DNA from: Alcaligenes sp. SDU_A2
GTDB taxonomy: Bacteria; Pseudomonadota; Gammaproteobacteria; Burkholderiales; Burkholderiaceae_B
NCBI RefSeq assembly: GCF_038237375.1
Contig: NZ_CP151273.1
Coordinates: forward strand, 3,100,001 to 3,164,000
Direction of reading: 5' to 3'
DNA: 64,000 nucleotides
The position numbers and the translations under genes were made by a program. This document shows, piece by piece, positions 26,457 through 36,597 of the stretch (the first letter of the stretch is position 1; each line of letters begins with the position of its first letter). Below the pieces are notes generated by a model. That model made no database searches, was not told the DNA's origin, and was given only the letters and a program-made list of their open reading frames with translations.

Positions 26457-28751
26457 TCAGGCTACGGTGGCGACGTTGGCATCCACCACGGTCACGGCCG
26501 TCATGTTGACGATGCGCCGCACGGACGAGGTAGAGGTCATGATGTGCACCGGCGCGCGCGCGCCCAGCAAAAAAGGCCCGATGGCGACATTGCCGCCGGC
26601 GGCCGTCTTGAGCAGGTTGTAGGCGATATTGCCGGCCTCTACATTCGGGCAGACCAGCAGATTGGCCTCGCCGCTCAGGGTGGACGTGGGCAGTATCTGC
26701 ACACGAGCTTTTTCATCCAAGGCGCAGTCGCCATGCATTTCGCCATCCACCTCCAGCGTGGGGTCCTGCTGCCTGACTATATCCAGCGCAGCACGCATCT
26801 TGACACCGGCGGGCGCATCATTGGTGCCGAAGTTTGAGCTGGACAGCAATGCCACCTTGGGTTCGATGTTGAACTGGCGCATCTTGCGGGCCGCCGCCAA
26901 CGTGATTTCCGCCACCTGGGAAGCATCCGGGTCGTGGTTGATATGTGTATCGGTAAGGGCTACCGAACGTTCGCTGAGCAGCAAAATATTCATGGCGGCG
27001 TAAGTCTGCACGCCCGCTGCCTTGCCGATGACTTGATCCACCAGCTCCAGGTGATTCTCGTAACGGCCCACCGTGCCGCAGATCAGCCCGTCGGCATCGC
27101 CCAGATGCACCATCATGGCACCGATCAGCGTGGGACGGCGGCGCATTTCCACCCGGGCCATTTCCTTGCTGATGCCACGCCGCGACATGATTTCCCAATA
27201 GGTGGTCCAGTACTGATGAAAGCGATCATCCTGCTCTGGGTTCGTGACCTCGACATCCACGCCCAGGCGCAGACGCAGTCCATAGCGTTCGATACGCTGC
27301 TGCAGTACGGCTGGACGGCCCACCAGAATGGGACGTGCCAGCCCCTCATCCACAATGATCTGGACGGCGCGCAACACACGCTCGTCTTCGCCTTCGGCAA
27401 ACACAATGCGCGCCTTGCCGCCGTCCTGCACCAGCCCCCGGGCCAGCGAATAAATCGGCTTCATGAACGAGCCCGATTTATAGACGAACTGACGCAACTG
27501 ATAGACGTAGCTATCAAAATCCTGGATAGGACGGGTTGCGACCCCTTCGTCCATGGCGGCCTTGGCGACAGCAGGAGCAATGCGCACGATCAGGCGCGAA
27601 TCGAAGGGACGCGGAATAAAGAAAGCCGGGCCGAAAGAAACTTCGTCCAGACCATACGCCGCCGCTACGCCTTCGTCCTGCTCTTCGCGCGCCAGTTGGC
27701 AGATGGCCAACACAGCGGCTTTTTCCATGCCACGGGTAATGGTGGTGGCTCCCACATCCAACGCGCCGCGAAAGATATACGGGAAGCACAGCACATTATT
27801 GACCTGATTCGGATAGTCCGAACGGCCTGTGGCCATGACCACATCGTCACGCACGGCATGCGCGTCTTCGGGCAAGATTTCCGGATTCGGATTGGCCAGT
27901 GCCAGGATCAGGGGACGGACGGCCATTTTCTGGAGCATCTCGGGCTTGAGCACGCCGCCGGCCGACAGGCCCAGGAACACATCCGCGCCATCGATCACAT
28001 CGGCCAGCACGCGCGCATCGGTCTGTTTGGCAAACCGAGCCAGCTCAGGCACCTGATGGCCGGGGCGGCCTTGATAGACCACGCCGTCGATATCGGTGAC
28101 CCAGACATTTTCTTCGGGCAGGCCCATATCCACCATCAGGTCCAGACAAGCCAAGGCGGCCGCGCCGGCACCGGACGTAACCAGCTTGATTGTCTTTATG
28201 TCCTTGCCCACCACGCTCAAGCCGTTCAGAAAGGCGGCGGTGACACAAATGGCCGTACCGTGCTGATCGTCGTGGAACACGGGAATGCTCATGCGCGCGC
28301 GCAATTTGCGCTCGACCTCGAAGCATTCCGGCGCTTTGATATCTTCCAGGTTGATGCCGCCGAAGGTCGGCTCCAGACCGGCGATGATGTCCACCAGCTT
28401 GTCCGGATCGGTTTCGTTGATTTCGATATCGAACACATCCAGGCCGGCAAAGCTCTTGAACAGCACTGCCTTGCCTTCCATGACAGGCTTGGAAGCCAAT
28501 GCGCCTATATTGCCCAGACCCAGCACGGCGGTGCCGTTGGAGATTACGCCCACCAGATTGCCCCGGCCTGTATAGCGGAAGGCATTTTGGGGGTCGGCCA
28601 CGATTTCCTCGCAGGCGGCGGCCACGCCGGGCGAATAGGCCAGGGCCAGATCCCGCTGGTTGGATAATTGTTTGGTCGGTGTGACCGACAACTTTCCGGG
28701 TCGCCCCTGTTCGTGATATTCCAGGGCCGCTTTCCGAAAATTGGCATCCAT
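26457..28751 (-). CDS. maeB: NADP-dependent malic enzyme, MaeB type (malic enzyme plus phosphotransacetylase-like domain)
   Basis: A 764-residue fusion enzyme. The N-terminal malic domain (1-160; [44 protein letters not shown]) and the NAD(P) domain (about 165-420; [14 protein letters not shown]) decarboxylate malate to pyruvate and CO2. Residues from about 430 onwards resemble phosphotransacetylase ([43 protein letters not shown]) and in MaeB proteins act as a regulatory domain binding acetyl-CoA. The ATG at 28751 with AGGTG upstream is preferred to an in-frame GTG at 28760. First gene of maeB-patatin-barstar. Confidence 0.95.
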   Translation of the reverse strand: MDANFRKAALEYHEQGRPGKLSVTPTKQLSNQRDLALAYSPGVAAACEEIVADPQNAFRYTGRGNLVGVISNGTAVLGLGNIGALASKPVMEGKAVLFKSFAGLDVFDIEINETDPDKLVDIIAGLEPTFGGINLEDIKAPECFEVERKLRARMSIPVFHDDQHGTAICVTAAFLNGLSVVGKDIKTIKLVTSGAGAAALACLDLMVDMGLPEENVWVTDIDGVVYQGRPGHQVPELARFAKQTDARVLADVIDGADVFLGLSAGGVLKPEMLQKMAVRPLILALANPNPEILPEDAHAVRDDVVMATGRSDYPNQVNNVLCFPYIFRGALDVGATTITRGMEKAAVLAICQLAREEQDEGVAAAYGLDEVSFGPAFFIPRPFDSRLIVRIAPAVAKAAMDEGVATRPIQDFDSYVYQLRQFVYKSGSFMKPIYSLARGLVQDGGKARIVFAEGEDERVLRAVQIIVDEGLARPILVGRPAVLQQRIERYGLRLRLGVDVEVTNPEQDDRFHQYWTTYWEIMSRRGISKEMARVEMRRRPTLIGAMMVHLGDADGLICGTVGRYENHLELVDQVIGKAAGVQTYAAMNILLLSERSVALTDTHINHDPDASQVAEITLAAARKMRQFNIEPKVALLSSSNFGTNDAPAGVKMRAALDIVRQQDPTLEVDGEMHGDCALDEKARVQILPTSTLSGEANLLVCPNVEAGNIAYNLLKTAAGGNVAIGPFLLGARAPVHIMTSTSSVRRIVNMTAVTVVDANVATVA

Positions 28752-28911
28752 GCTGTGCACCTACGCAAAAATCCATTGAACGAACCGGATTTCCTGATGC
28801 GGACATAAACATGCGCCAGGCTCCGGTGGCGTTGTCCCTGCTTTGAATGGGACAACGGTCATTCTAGCCCTTGAGCGCCCCACTGGCACAAGAGCGGCCA
28901 GGACAAACAGG

Positions 28912-29811
28912 CTACAAGTCCTGACCAGGATGCGGAAAACGCCCGGTAGGATCGAACAACGCCTTGATCTGGCTGTCTAGTTCCTGTCCCTGCCAGGACC
29001 CCTGCCCGCCAGGCCAAGTCCAGGAATCGGGTGCCGTCCCCGCTTGCAGGTGCTGATCCAACACCACCCACTCCACCCAGGCCAGATCACCGCCGTGGCC
29101 CAATAACAAATGCGCCAGATTGATCCCCTCCTGTCCCTGCGGTTGCAAGGCGTCCAGACGATAACGGCCAGGCCACTCTCCTTCCAGCAAGGCCTGCGCG
29201 TCGGGGCCGGCCATCAAGCGGAACAAGGCGGGAATCAGTTGCTGAAGACGTAAACTGTCCAGCGGATTACGGTTGTCCTGACCGAACGGCCCGAGCGCCG
29301 CCTGGGTATTGTCGGCCAGCAAGATGGAACAATGTCGCAAGCCGGACAAAGCCGTATGCCCTGCGGGCCAGGCATGCAGGCGGCGGTCGGCCAGCCAGGC
29401 CCCCACGCTCAGGTCGGGAGGCAGGTGCGCCATTCCTGCAAAACCGTGGGCCTCCAGTTCACCCACCAGACAGCCCGGCTGCACAAACCACAACGACGAC
29501 CCCGGTTCAAGACGTTCGCACCGAGCCAACTGGCGCCCCGGTGCCAGCCACAGGGTAGGGCCTTCGGCTTCGTGCGCCAGCGGCACACCCTCCAGCCCGA
29601 TGGCAATGCCATACTCGTCCGACAAGGTCAGCGCCATATGCACATCGGCACTGGAATCGGGCACCAGCCTGGCCTGCTCAAGCCCCGGCTCGTCACTCAA
29701 ACCCAAAAAGACGCCTTGAACCCGACCCGCCAGACGCGAGCAAAACGCCTGCCATGCTGTCTGGGGTGGACGACGCCCCATCAAAAATGCACGCCGGGAG
29801 GGAGATACCAT
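28912..29811 (-). CDS. Hypothetical protein with Tat-like start and an FAD-oxidase-like C-terminus
   Basis: A 299-residue protein beginning MVSPSRRAFLMGRR, which looks like a twin-arginine motif (SRRAFLM), but it lacks the usual long hydrophobic stretch after it, so export is uncertain. The last residues IKALFDPTGRFPHPGQDL resemble the tail of GlcE/VAO-type FAD-linked oxidases (LKxxFDPxGxFNPG), and CERLEPGSSLWFVQPG may be a degenerate flavin-domain segment. The classical PCMH FAD motif is not visible. The start has AGGA upstream. It is divergent from the aminotransferase and 160 bp upstream of maeB. Function not assigned. Confidence 0.65.
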   Translation of the reverse strand: MVSPSRRAFLMGRRPPQTAWQAFCSRLAGRVQGVFLGLSDEPGLEQARLVPDSSADVHMALTLSDEYGIAIGLEGVPLAHEAEGPTLWLAPGRQLARCERLEPGSSLWFVQPGCLVGELEAHGFAGMAHLPPDLSVGAWLADRRLHAWPAGHTALSGLRHCSILLADNTQAALGPFGQDNRNPLDSLRLQQLIPALFRLMAGPDAQALLEGEWPGRYRLDALQPQGQEGINLAHLLLGHGGDLAWVEWVVLDQHLQAGTAPDSWTWPGGQGSWQGQELDSQIKALFDPTGRFPHPGQDL

Positions 29812-29955
29812 AGACTTTTCCTGCAACAGACCTAAACTGGAGTAGACCGGGACCAAAGGCGTATCCGCAACAGCATGAACGCCCACGGCCCGCCCACACC
29901 CGCTGCCCCTTCGGGGCAAGGCACTACAATACACTTTTTACCCGAGATTCGCCGT

Positions 29956-31116
29956 ATGTCCCGCCTCGCCAGCCGCACCGAACTGGTCGTTCCTTTTCAT
30001 GCCGTAGAACTCTTCAAACAAGCCCATGCCCTGCAGGCCACGGGTCGAGACATCATCAGCCTGGGCATAGGCGAACCGGACTTCACGGCCCCGCCGGCCG
30101 TAGTCGACGCCTTGCATACAGCGACCTCCCAAGGCCTGGGCCAATACACCGCTCCGGCGGGACTGGCCGCTTTGCGTGAACGCATTGCGCTGTACTACGA
30201 ACAGCAGTTCCGGGCGCGCGTCGATCCTGCGCGCATCCTAATCACGGCAGGAGCCTCGGGAGCCTTATCGCTGGCCACGCTGGCCCTGATCAACCCCGGC
30301 GACGAAGTGCTGATGCCCGACCCTTCGTACCCGGCCAACCAGAACTTCATCACTGCCGCGGGCGGCATAGCGCGCTTGATCCCGGCCAGTGCCGACGAGC
30401 GTTTTCAGCTTAGCGCCGAGCATATCCGCCAGCACTGGGGCCCAGCCACGCGCGGCGTGCTCATCGCCTCGCCCAGCAATCCGACCGGAGCCACCATTTC
30501 GCGCCCTGCCCTGAAAGAGCTGATCGCCGAAGTGCGCGCCCGGGACGGCTTTATCATCATGGACGAGATCTATCTGGGTCTGTTCTACGACGAAGCGCCG
30601 CTCAGCGCCCTGACTCTGGATCAGGACATCATCGTCATCAACAGTTTTTCTAAGTATTTCCACATGACAGGCTGGCGCCTTGGCTGGATGATCACCCCTT
30701 CCTGGATGACGGCCACCTGCGAGCGCATGGCCTCCAGCCTGGCGATCTGCGCACCCTCGCTGGCGCAACATGCCGCCCTGGCCTGCTTCGAGCCAGAAAC
30801 CATGGCCATCTACGAAGAGCGACGCCTGGCTTTCAAGCAACGTCGCGACTACCTGCTGCCTGAACTGGAACGGTTGGGGCTCCGTGTGCCGGTGCGCCCC
30901 GATGGCGCGTTCTACATTTACACCGACATCCGCGAACACAGCCAGGACAGCGACGCCTTTTCGCACCAACTGCTGCACGAAGCGGGCGTGGCGGCTGTTC
31001 CGGGCCGCGACTTCGGACTGGCGCACGCTCCCTATACACTACGCTTGGCCTACTCAACCGGCATGGACCGCCTGCAGGAAGCTATTGACCGCCTGGACCG
31101 CTTCCTGAATCGCTGA
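29956..31116 (+). CDS. Class I/II pyridoxal-phosphate aminotransferase
   Basis: A 386-residue fold-type I PLP enzyme. SLGIGEPDFTAPP (35-47), ITAGASGAL, DPSYPANQNF, ASPSNPTGATIS (171-182), Asp203 in IMDEIYLGL and the Schiff-base Lys233 in NSFSKYFHMTGWRLGW are present, and the C-terminal Arg lies in TLRLAYS. The overall pattern fits aspartate/alanine-type aminotransferases of the AspC/AlaA-like subgroup; the amino donor cannot be fixed. The ATG at 29956 is the family start, with a longer in-frame ORF upstream rejected. Confidence 0.9.
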   Translation: MSRLASRTELVVPFHAVELFKQAHALQATGRDIISLGIGEPDFTAPPAVVDALHTATSQGLGQYTAPAGLAALRERIALYYEQQFRARVDPARILITAGASGALSLATLALINPGDEVLMPDPSYPANQNFITAAGGIARLIPASADERFQLSAEHIRQHWGPATRGVLIASPSNPTGATISRPALKELIAEVRARDGFIIMDEIYLGLFYDEAPLSALTLDQDIIVINSFSKYFHMTGWRLGWMITPSWMTATCERMASSLAICAPSLAQHAALACFEPETMAIYEERRLAFKQRRDYLLPELERLGLRVPVRPDGAFYIYTDIREHSQDSDAFSHQLLHEAGVAAVPGRDFGLAHAPYTLRLAYSTGMDRLQEAIDRLDRFLNR

Positions 31117-31118
31117 AC

Positions 31119-31150
31119 GTAAAAAACGGGCGCGCTCAACGCGCCCGGAC
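31119..31150 (-). terminator. Terminator of the lytic transglycosylase gene, with the stop codon in its loop
   Basis: On the minus strand GGGCGCG-TTGAG-CGCGCCC is followed by GTTTTTT. The TGA of the transglycosylase gene (31136-31138) falls in the hairpin loop, so the last codons form the ascending stem. Confidence 0.85.
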
Positions 31151-31969
31151 AGGAATTCCGGAAGCCAGGGCGATGCGGCGGCGTTCGGACAAGACTTTGG
31201 CTCCATAGCCACCATCGCTAGGCCCGGTGGCCCCTACATAGCAGGCCAAGCCCCCTTCCAGCGAACCACGCCGCCGTATGCAATCGGACAGGATCTGGGC
31301 CCCGACGCGAATATTGGCTTCGGGGCTCAGAACCGCCAACGTGCCTTCCATGTAGATATCGAATTTTTCCTTGTGCACCTTGGTCATGACCTGCATCAGC
31401 CCTTGCGCGCCGACATGACTTTCTGCATACGGGTTGTACCGTGACTCGATGGCAATGACCGCCAGAATCAGCTGGGGGTCCAGGTTTTTCTCCTTGCCCA
31501 CGATAAACGCCGTGTGAATCAAGGCCCCGGCCACCGAGTGCGCAATCTTGTACTTGCGGGCCAGATAGCTGCGCAAGGCCTGAATCTGCGCAGGCGAGAC
31601 GCCGGCCACCGGCTGCCCGGCCACAGATGCGCGTAAATTACGCATGAAGCCCTGATACGCAGACACCGCCTGACGCTGCTCGTCGGCCGTCAGCGACTCG
31701 CCGTCCTCGGGCGTATCCTGCTGCTCGGCAGGCCAGACCGCCTGGCTGTAAGCATCGTACTTGACAGCTTCGGGACGCAAGGTTTGCACGAGGCCGGTAT
31801 AAAGCTGGTTAAACTGGGCGCGCATCGAGGGCACGACCACGCAGGCGGCAATCGTGACCAACACGGCAATGCCCAGATACATGGCACAGACATGCACCAG
31901 CTCGCCGACGCGATACGTCAGGGTGCGCGCGGAACGGCTGAGCACATGGTCCAATTCCGGGAAGGCCAT
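31136..31969 (-). CDS. Lytic transglycosylase with SLT domain, membrane-anchored
   Basis: A 277-residue protein with an N-terminal cytoplasmic stub, one membrane segment (about residues 30-49) and a periplasmic SLT domain (about 155-275). Catalytic Glu175 lies in AVIAIESRYNPYAESHVGAQ followed by GLMQVM, the family 1 lytic transglycosylase motif, which cuts peptidoglycan between MurNAc and GlcNAc to give 1,6-anhydro products. The start has AAGGATCACCCTC upstream. It is divergent from ubiD with an 80-bp gap. Confidence 0.9.
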   Translation of the reverse strand: MAFPELDHVLSRSARTLTYRVGELVHVCAMYLGIAVLVTIAACVVVPSMRAQFNQLYTGLVQTLRPEAVKYDAYSQAVWPAEQQDTPEDGESLTADEQRQAVSAYQGFMRNLRASVAGQPVAGVSPAQIQALRSYLARKYKIAHSVAGALIHTAFIVGKEKNLDPQLILAVIAIESRYNPYAESHVGAQGLMQVMTKVHKEKFDIYMEGTLAVLSPEANIRVGAQILSDCIRRRGSLEGGLACYVGATGPSDGGYGAKVLSERRRIALASGIPVRAR

Positions 31970-32049
31970 GAGGGTGATCCTTAGTTTTGCAGACTGCCCG
32001 ATGTTAACCTTAACCACCAAACCATATGTAACCGGAGCCACTTTCATCT

Positions 32050-33594
32050 GTGAAATACCGTGACTTGAGGGACTTTATTGCCCAACTTGAAGCCCGGGGC
32101 GATCTGAAGCGGATTACGCAGCCGGTGTCCACACGCCTGGAGATGACGGAGATCAGCGACCGCGTCCTGCGCTCAGGCGGCCCGGCCTTGCTGTTTGAGA
32201 ACGCACAGCACAATGGCGCTGCGGCTGCCATGCCGGTGTTGACCAATCTGTTCGGCACGCCACAGCGCGTGGCCCTGGGCATGGGTGCCGAGGACGTATC
32301 GGCCCTGCGCGAGACCGGCGAACTGCTGGCCACCCTGAAAGAGCCCGAAGCGCCACGTGGCATGCGCGATGCATTGGCCAAAGTGTCCATGCTGAAGTCC
32401 GCGCTCTGGGACATGAGCCCCAAGAACGTGCGCTCGCCCGCCTGCCAGGAGATGGTTCTGGAAGGCAAAGACGTGGACCTGAACCAGATTCCACTGCAAC
32501 TGTGCTGGCCTGGCGACATCGCCCCGCTGCTGACCTGGGGACTGGTCATCACCAAAGGGCCGCATGCCAAACGACAGAACCTAGGCATCTACCGCCAGCA
32601 ACTGATCGGCCGCAACAAACTTATCATGCGCTGGCTGTCGCATCGCGGCGGCGCACTGGATTTTCGCGACCATGCGCTGGCCCACCCAGGGCAACCCTTT
32701 CCCATTGCCGTGGCGCTGGGCACCGACCCGGCAACCATTCTGGGTGCAGTCACTCCGGTGCCCGACAGCCTGTCCGAATACCAGTTTGCTGGCCTGCTGC
32801 GCGGTTCACGCACCGAAGTGGCCAAGGCGCTGGGCAGCGAGCTGTCTGTGCCGGCTTGGGCGGAAATCGTACTGGAAGGCCACATCCTGCCCAGCACCCA
32901 CCCCGACGCCCTGGCACCGGTCGTTCCCGAAGGCGTCAACCCACCGGCCGCCAGCGACTACGAGATGGCGCTGGAAGGCCCCTATGGCGACCATACCGGC
33001 TACTACAACGAGCAGGACTGGTTCCCCGTATTTACGGTAGAGCGCATTACGATGCGCCGCAAACCCATCTATCACAGCACCTATACCGGCAAGCCGCCCG
33101 ACGAGCCCGCCGTGCTGGGCGTGGCCCTGAACGAGGTATTCGTACCGCTGCTGCGCAAACAGTTGCCCGAGATCGTTGACTTTTACCTGCCCCCCGAAGG
33201 CTGTAGCTACCGGCTGGCCGTCGTATCGATTCGCAAACAGTATGCGGGCCACGCCAAGCGCGTGATGTTCGGCGTCTGGAGCATTCTGCGCCAGTTCATG
33301 TATACCAAGTTCATTGTGGTGGTGGACGAAGACGTGAACACGCGCGACTGGAAAGAAGTCATCTGGGCCATGACCACCCGCATGGACCCGGTGCGCGATG
33401 CCGTGCTGGTGGAAAACACCCCTATCGACTATCTGGATTTCGCCTCGCCGGTATCAGGACTAGGCGGCAAAATGGGGCTGGACGCCACCAACAAATGGCC
33501 GGGCGAGACCCAGCGCGAATGGGGCACGCCTATCAAGATGGACCAGGACACCAAGCAAAAAGTAGACAGTATCTGGGAGTCGCTGGGCATCTAG
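32050..33594 (+). CDS. ubiD: 4-hydroxy-3-polyprenylbenzoate decarboxylase UbiD
   Basis: A 514-residue prenylated-FMN-dependent decarboxylase for ubiquinone synthesis (family length about 490-520). N-terminal [19 protein letters not shown] is typical; the central part has [34 protein letters not shown] and the [10 protein letters not shown] and [14 protein letters not shown] segments near the flavin site, and the C-terminus has [18 protein letters not shown]. The GTG at 32050 has only a distant GGAG. The gene for the flavin prenyltransferase UbiX is not in the window. Confidence 0.95.
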   Translation: MKYRDLRDFIAQLEARGDLKRITQPVSTRLEMTEISDRVLRSGGPALLFENAQHNGAAAAMPVLTNLFGTPQRVALGMGAEDVSALRETGELLATLKEPEAPRGMRDALAKVSMLKSALWDMSPKNVRSPACQEMVLEGKDVDLNQIPLQLCWPGDIAPLLTWGLVITKGPHAKRQNLGIYRQQLIGRNKLIMRWLSHRGGALDFRDHALAHPGQPFPIAVALGTDPATILGAVTPVPDSLSEYQFAGLLRGSRTEVAKALGSELSVPAWAEIVLEGHILPSTHPDALAPVVPEGVNPPAASDYEMALEGPYGDHTGYYNEQDWFPVFTVERITMRRKPIYHSTYTGKPPDEPAVLGVALNEVFVPLLRKQLPEIVDFYLPPEGCSYRLAVVSIRKQYAGHAKRVMFGVWSILRQFMYTKFIVVVDEDVNTRDWKEVIWAMTTRMDPVRDAVLVENTPIDYLDFASPVSGLGGKMGLDATNKWPGETQREWGTPIKMDQDTKQKVDSIWESLGI

Positions 33595-33614
33595 CCACCG
33601 CATGGACGACACAA

Positions 33615-33642
33615 CAAAAAACCGGCCCAGGCCGGTTTTTTG
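33615..33642 (+). terminator. Terminator of ubiD
   Basis: AAAAACCGGCC-CA-GGCCGGTTTTTT hairpin followed by T residues, flanked by A residues; may also serve the convergent yqjK-side transcript. Confidence 0.9.
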
Positions 33643-33663
33643 CATGCAGATGGATAATGAATG

Positions 33664-34047
33664 TCAGCCGTCTGAATCGCGCCGTACCGGCACCAACACC
33701 TGTTCGCTTTTTTTGCGCTGCTGGCTTGTTGCCGCGCTGTAGAGTTTCCAGCCAGTCAAGGCCAGTGCGCCCAAGCGCACCCACCGCCCACCCAGGCTGC
33801 TTAACAACGTCGATGCCCCCGACAACAACAAGGGGTAGCGGCGCGTCAAGGTCAGGGCACTGGTCAGCAACCCGCCTACACTACGCCCCGAAGGGGCCAC
33901 ACTGCGCAACAGATTGCCGGGTCGCAAGTCCTCGCCCAGAACATGAATCTGTTGGGACAAAGCCTGGCGCTCCAGAGCAGCACGGGCACGCAACAATTCG
34001 ATACGAATAGCACGTTCCTGCGCATTCATACTTTCTTTCGCTGTCAT
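33664..34047 (-). CDS. YqjK-like protein
   Basis: A 127-residue basic protein with a weakly amphipathic N-terminal part (NAQERAIRIELLRARAALER) and a central hydrophobic stretch (TRRYPLLLSGASTLLSSLGG). Small size, position after a YqjE-like and a YqjD-like gene, and composition fit the YqjK-like family of the yqjDEK cluster. Function in the family is unknown. Its ATG overlaps the stop of the yqjE-like gene (ATGA). Confidence 0.7.
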   Translation of the reverse strand: MTAKESMNAQERAIRIELLRARAALERQALSQQIHVLGEDLRPGNLLRSVAPSGRSVGGLLTSALTLTRRYPLLLSGASTLLSSLGGRWVRLGALALTGWKLYSAATSQQRKKSEQVLVPVRRDSDG

Positions 34048-34433
34048 TCGCGCTCTCCCACCTTATCGCCCAAGCGTTCCAAAAACGCTGCATCGCGGCG
34101 TAGTTCGTCCAATGTGGCAGAAAATGGAATCGGGCCTGTGGTCAGGCGCCGGCGCACCGCCAGAAACAAGCCTATGCCCAGGGCTGCGTACACCACCACC
34201 AGAAAACCCAAGGCGACATAGCGGTAGTCCGTCGGCCAGAAATACAAAGCCAGCAACAGGCTGAACACCAGCACGGCCAGCGTAGAAAACAGCAAGGCAC
34301 CAAACAACATGCTCAGCAAAGATATCAGACTGGTCTTTTGCTGCCCGGCTTCGAGCGCAAACAGTTCGAGACGGGTACGGGCGGACGACACCAAGGTCGA
34401 GCCCAGTTCACTGACGGATTGCCGAAGCGCCAT
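34044..34433 (-). CDS. YqjE-like membrane protein (phage-holin-family fold)
   Basis: A 129-residue protein with two adjacent membrane segments (about 35-66 and 72-93, LLSMLFGALLFSTLAVLVFS and YVALGFLVVVYAALGIGLFL). The N-terminus, SELGSTLVSSARTRLELFALE, is the hallmark of the YqjE/holin superfamily III group; these are inner-membrane proteins of unknown, possibly stress-related role. It overlaps yqjK and follows the yqjD-like gene, after about 150 bp holding a hairpin. Confidence 0.82.
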   Translation of the reverse strand: MALRQSVSELGSTLVSSARTRLELFALEAGQQKTSLISLLSMLFGALLFSTLAVLVFSLLLALYFWPTDYRYVALGFLVVVYAALGIGLFLAVRRRLTTGPIPFSATLDELRRDAAFLERLGDKVGERE

Positions 34434-34540
34434 AATGGGTTCCTGCTACGCGGTGCCCGATCATTGCCCGCAATGACGAGCGCCTGGTTCATAGAAGGCT
34501 GCCGGCACCGCAACAGCGCCGCCGGCAGCAGACACATCCA

Positions 34541-34564
34541 CTACGCGGCCCAAAAGCCGCGTAG
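34541..34564. other. Hairpin between the yqjD-like and yqjE-like genes
   Basis: CTACGCGGC-CCAAAA-GCCGCGTAG, a perfect 9-bp stem. No clear T-run on the minus strand, so it is probably a partial terminator or message-stability element just after the yqjD-like stop. Confidence 0.5.
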
Positions 34565-34581
34565 CCAAACACATGCGGGTC

Positions 34582-34899
34582 TTAGCGACGGCACATCAGC
34601 ATGCCGAACATCAGGCCAACCACACCGGCAATGCCAATGGCCTGCCAGGGATTGTCATGCACATAGTGGTCGGTCGCCTTGGCAGCGCGCACGCCGCGCT
34701 CAACCACGGCTTCCTGGGCATCGTGCAACGTATCGCGGGTCGAGCGCAGCGAACGCAACGCTTTTTCACGCAATTCTCCGGCCTTGTCACCCGTGGCGTC
34801 AGCCGCTTCGCGCAGGAGCTTCTCGGCTTCGTCCAGGCTGGCCTTGACGTCAGCAATAAAGGTTTCTTCGCTGGTATCCACACTTTTCTTGATTGCCAT
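34582..34899 (-). CDS. YqjD/ElaB-family membrane protein (DUF883)
   Basis: A 105-residue protein with a long helical cytoplasmic N-terminus (ASLDEAEKLLREAADATGDK, LREKALRSLRSTRDTLHDAQ) and a C-terminal membrane anchor preceded by the family signature VHDNPWQAIGIAGVVGLMFG and ending in Arg. ElaB/YqjD proteins anchor ribosomes at the inner membrane in stationary phase in Escherichia coli. The start at 34899 has AAGGAG six bases upstream; an upstream in-frame ATG at 34962 is rejected. First of the yqjD-yqjE-yqjK group. Confidence 0.9.
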   Translation of the reverse strand: MAIKKSVDTSEETFIADVKASLDEAEKLLREAADATGDKAGELREKALRSLRSTRDTLHDAQEAVVERGVRAAKATDHYVHDNPWQAIGIAGVVGLMFGMLMCRR

Positions 34900-35053
34900 A
34901 TACAGCTCCTTGTGGTTGAAAGGGATACGCATGCAACACGTATCGCCAAGTGGGTGGCGCATGGGTGCGCCGGATCAATATCGCCAACGACGCGAACATC
35001 CGCCGCAGGCAATAAAATGAAGCCGCCGCTCTGGCGGCACCTGCCAGACAGGT

Positions 35054-35770
35054 TTACTTCATGTGCGTTACATCGACAAGGGACGCAACGCCGTTCTGTA
35101 CGCTTTCCTGCTTCATGACCATTTGCACATCCGGGCAATACCAATCGGTAACCTGAGAGTTGATGCCGGGGATAGGCAGGCTGATGCCACTGAAGCTGGC
35201 CTGGGTGGGTTCTATATCGCGTTGATAACGGATGGGCCAGCACTCGTGCCTGCCCAGCGATGTTTCTATGGTCTGGACCGGCCCCACCGTCTTGGCACCG
35301 GTACGGATGCGCAAAGGATCGGCCTGCGCCCGTTTGTCCAGCTGGATCTGGAAGTCTTGACGCGGGAATGTCTGACCTTCACGCAACGCATTGCGATCGT
35401 ATGAAAAAAGGCCGACCAGACGCAGATCGAACGAGCCTTTGACCGGTTCCAGGCCACCTTGGCCGTCGTCGCGCTGAAAACTGGCCCGACCATCGCGCAC
35501 GGTCATGATGTAATCGATATCAGGCTTGCCGGCCGGCAAGCCTGCCAAGGCGACGCTGGCGCGACCACGTACCCGTGCGCTGCACTGATCACCGCCCGAT
35601 TTGCGCACATCAGAAAAAGCCAGATCGGCTCCCAGAGCCAAAAACCCCGAGCCGCTCAGTTGCACCTGGCCGCCATCATGCATAAAAGGCACATCGCACA
35701 GGCCGGCCCGGGCTGTACCCAGACCCAACAACATCACGAGCGGGAGTGTGAACCAGACTGACAATTTCAT
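35054..35770 (-). CDS. Secreted hypothetical protein (possibly DUF3108-like)
   Basis: A 238-residue protein with a Sec signal peptide (MKLSVWFTLPLVMLLGLGTA, cleavage after ARA) and a mature beta-rich domain with four Cys (GLCDVP, GDQCSAR, HECWPIR, DWYCPDV). The later part resembles DUF3108-type periplasmic proteins, in which a strand series follows an FSYD/RxGxxFP motif, but the match is weak. The start is preceded by GGAAG. It lies downstream of upp on the same strand. Function unknown. Confidence 0.7.
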   Translation of the reverse strand: MKLSVWFTLPLVMLLGLGTARAGLCDVPFMHDGGQVQLSGSGFLALGADLAFSDVRKSGGDQCSARVRGRASVALAGLPAGKPDIDYIMTVRDGRASFQRDDGQGGLEPVKGSFDLRLVGLFSYDRNALREGQTFPRQDFQIQLDKRAQADPLRIRTGAKTVGPVQTIETSLGRHECWPIRYQRDIEPTQASFSGISLPIPGINSQVTDWYCPDVQMVMKQESVQNGVASLVDVTHMK

Positions 35771-35891
35771 GATCTTCCGTTTACTCCAAGGAATCACAAT
35801 TCATCCTACCCCATTTATAGCGACGGCTAGATTGCGCCTTGGCAAAGGATTGTAAAAAACCACGACAACGGTCAATCGTTCCAGGGCGTGC

Positions 35892-36527
35892 TCAGTCCTT
35901 TTGGCGCGTGCCGAAAATACGGTCGCCCGCATCGCCCAAGCCTGGCACGATATAACCGCTTTCATCCAGATGGCTATCGATAGATGCCGTATAGATATGC
36001 ACGTCGGGATGGTGTTTTTCAAGTGTGGCGATCCCTTCGGGGGCTGCCACCAACACCAAGGCGCGAATATTCTTGCACCCTGCCTTCTTGAGCAGATCGA
36101 TGGTGGCGACCATAGAGCCGCCAGTCGCCAGCATAGGATCGACAATCAGGGCCAGACGCTGATCCAGTTCGCCCACCAACCGCTCCAGATAGGTCTGGGC
36201 CTGCAGGGTTTCCTCGTTGCGGGCAATGCCGATGACGCTGACCTTGGCACCCGGAATCAGGCTGAGCACGCCATCGAGCATGCCTATGCCCGCCCGCAGA
36301 ATCGGCACCACCGTCACTTTCTTGCCCGCCAGCTTTTCGACTTCGACCTGACCACACCAGCCTTCGATGCTGGTCGGCTCCAGGGGCAGATCCTTACAGG
36401 CTTCGTACGTCAGCAGCGCCGCGATTTCCTGGGACATTTCGCGAAAGTTTTTGGTGCTCAGCTCCGCCTTGCGCATCAAGCCCAGCTTATGGCGGATCAG
36501 AGGGTGGCGTATTTCGTGTATGGGCAT
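35892..36527 (-). CDS. upp: Uracil phosphoribosyltransferase
   Basis: A 211-residue type I phosphoribosyltransferase that makes UMP from uracil and PRPP (pyrimidine salvage). PRPP-binding loop [11 protein letters not shown] (129-139), the uracil-site motif [14 protein letters not shown] (74-87) and the C-terminal [17 protein letters not shown] are complete and length is standard. It lies 70 bp after dacB on the same strand. Confidence 0.97.
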   Translation of the reverse strand: MPIHEIRHPLIRHKLGLMRKAELSTKNFREMSQEIAALLTYEACKDLPLEPTSIEGWCGQVEVEKLAGKKVTVVPILRAGIGMLDGVLSLIPGAKVSVIGIARNEETLQAQTYLERLVGELDQRLALIVDPMLATGGSMVATIDLLKKAGCKNIRALVLVAAPEGIATLEKHHPDVHIYTASIDSHLDESGYIVPGLGDAGDRIFGTRQKD

Positions 36528-36597
36528 GGTTGCCTGCTCGATAGAGGTACAGATAAAAACAATGGGGAGCCGCGACGGCCCCGAACAATAAAAAGGG

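Noticed and set aside
26934-28667. Long open frame (about 580 codons) antisense to maeB
   Set aside because: Opposite-strand shadow of a full-length, well-conserved gene; His/Gln-rich composition is typical of such artefacts.
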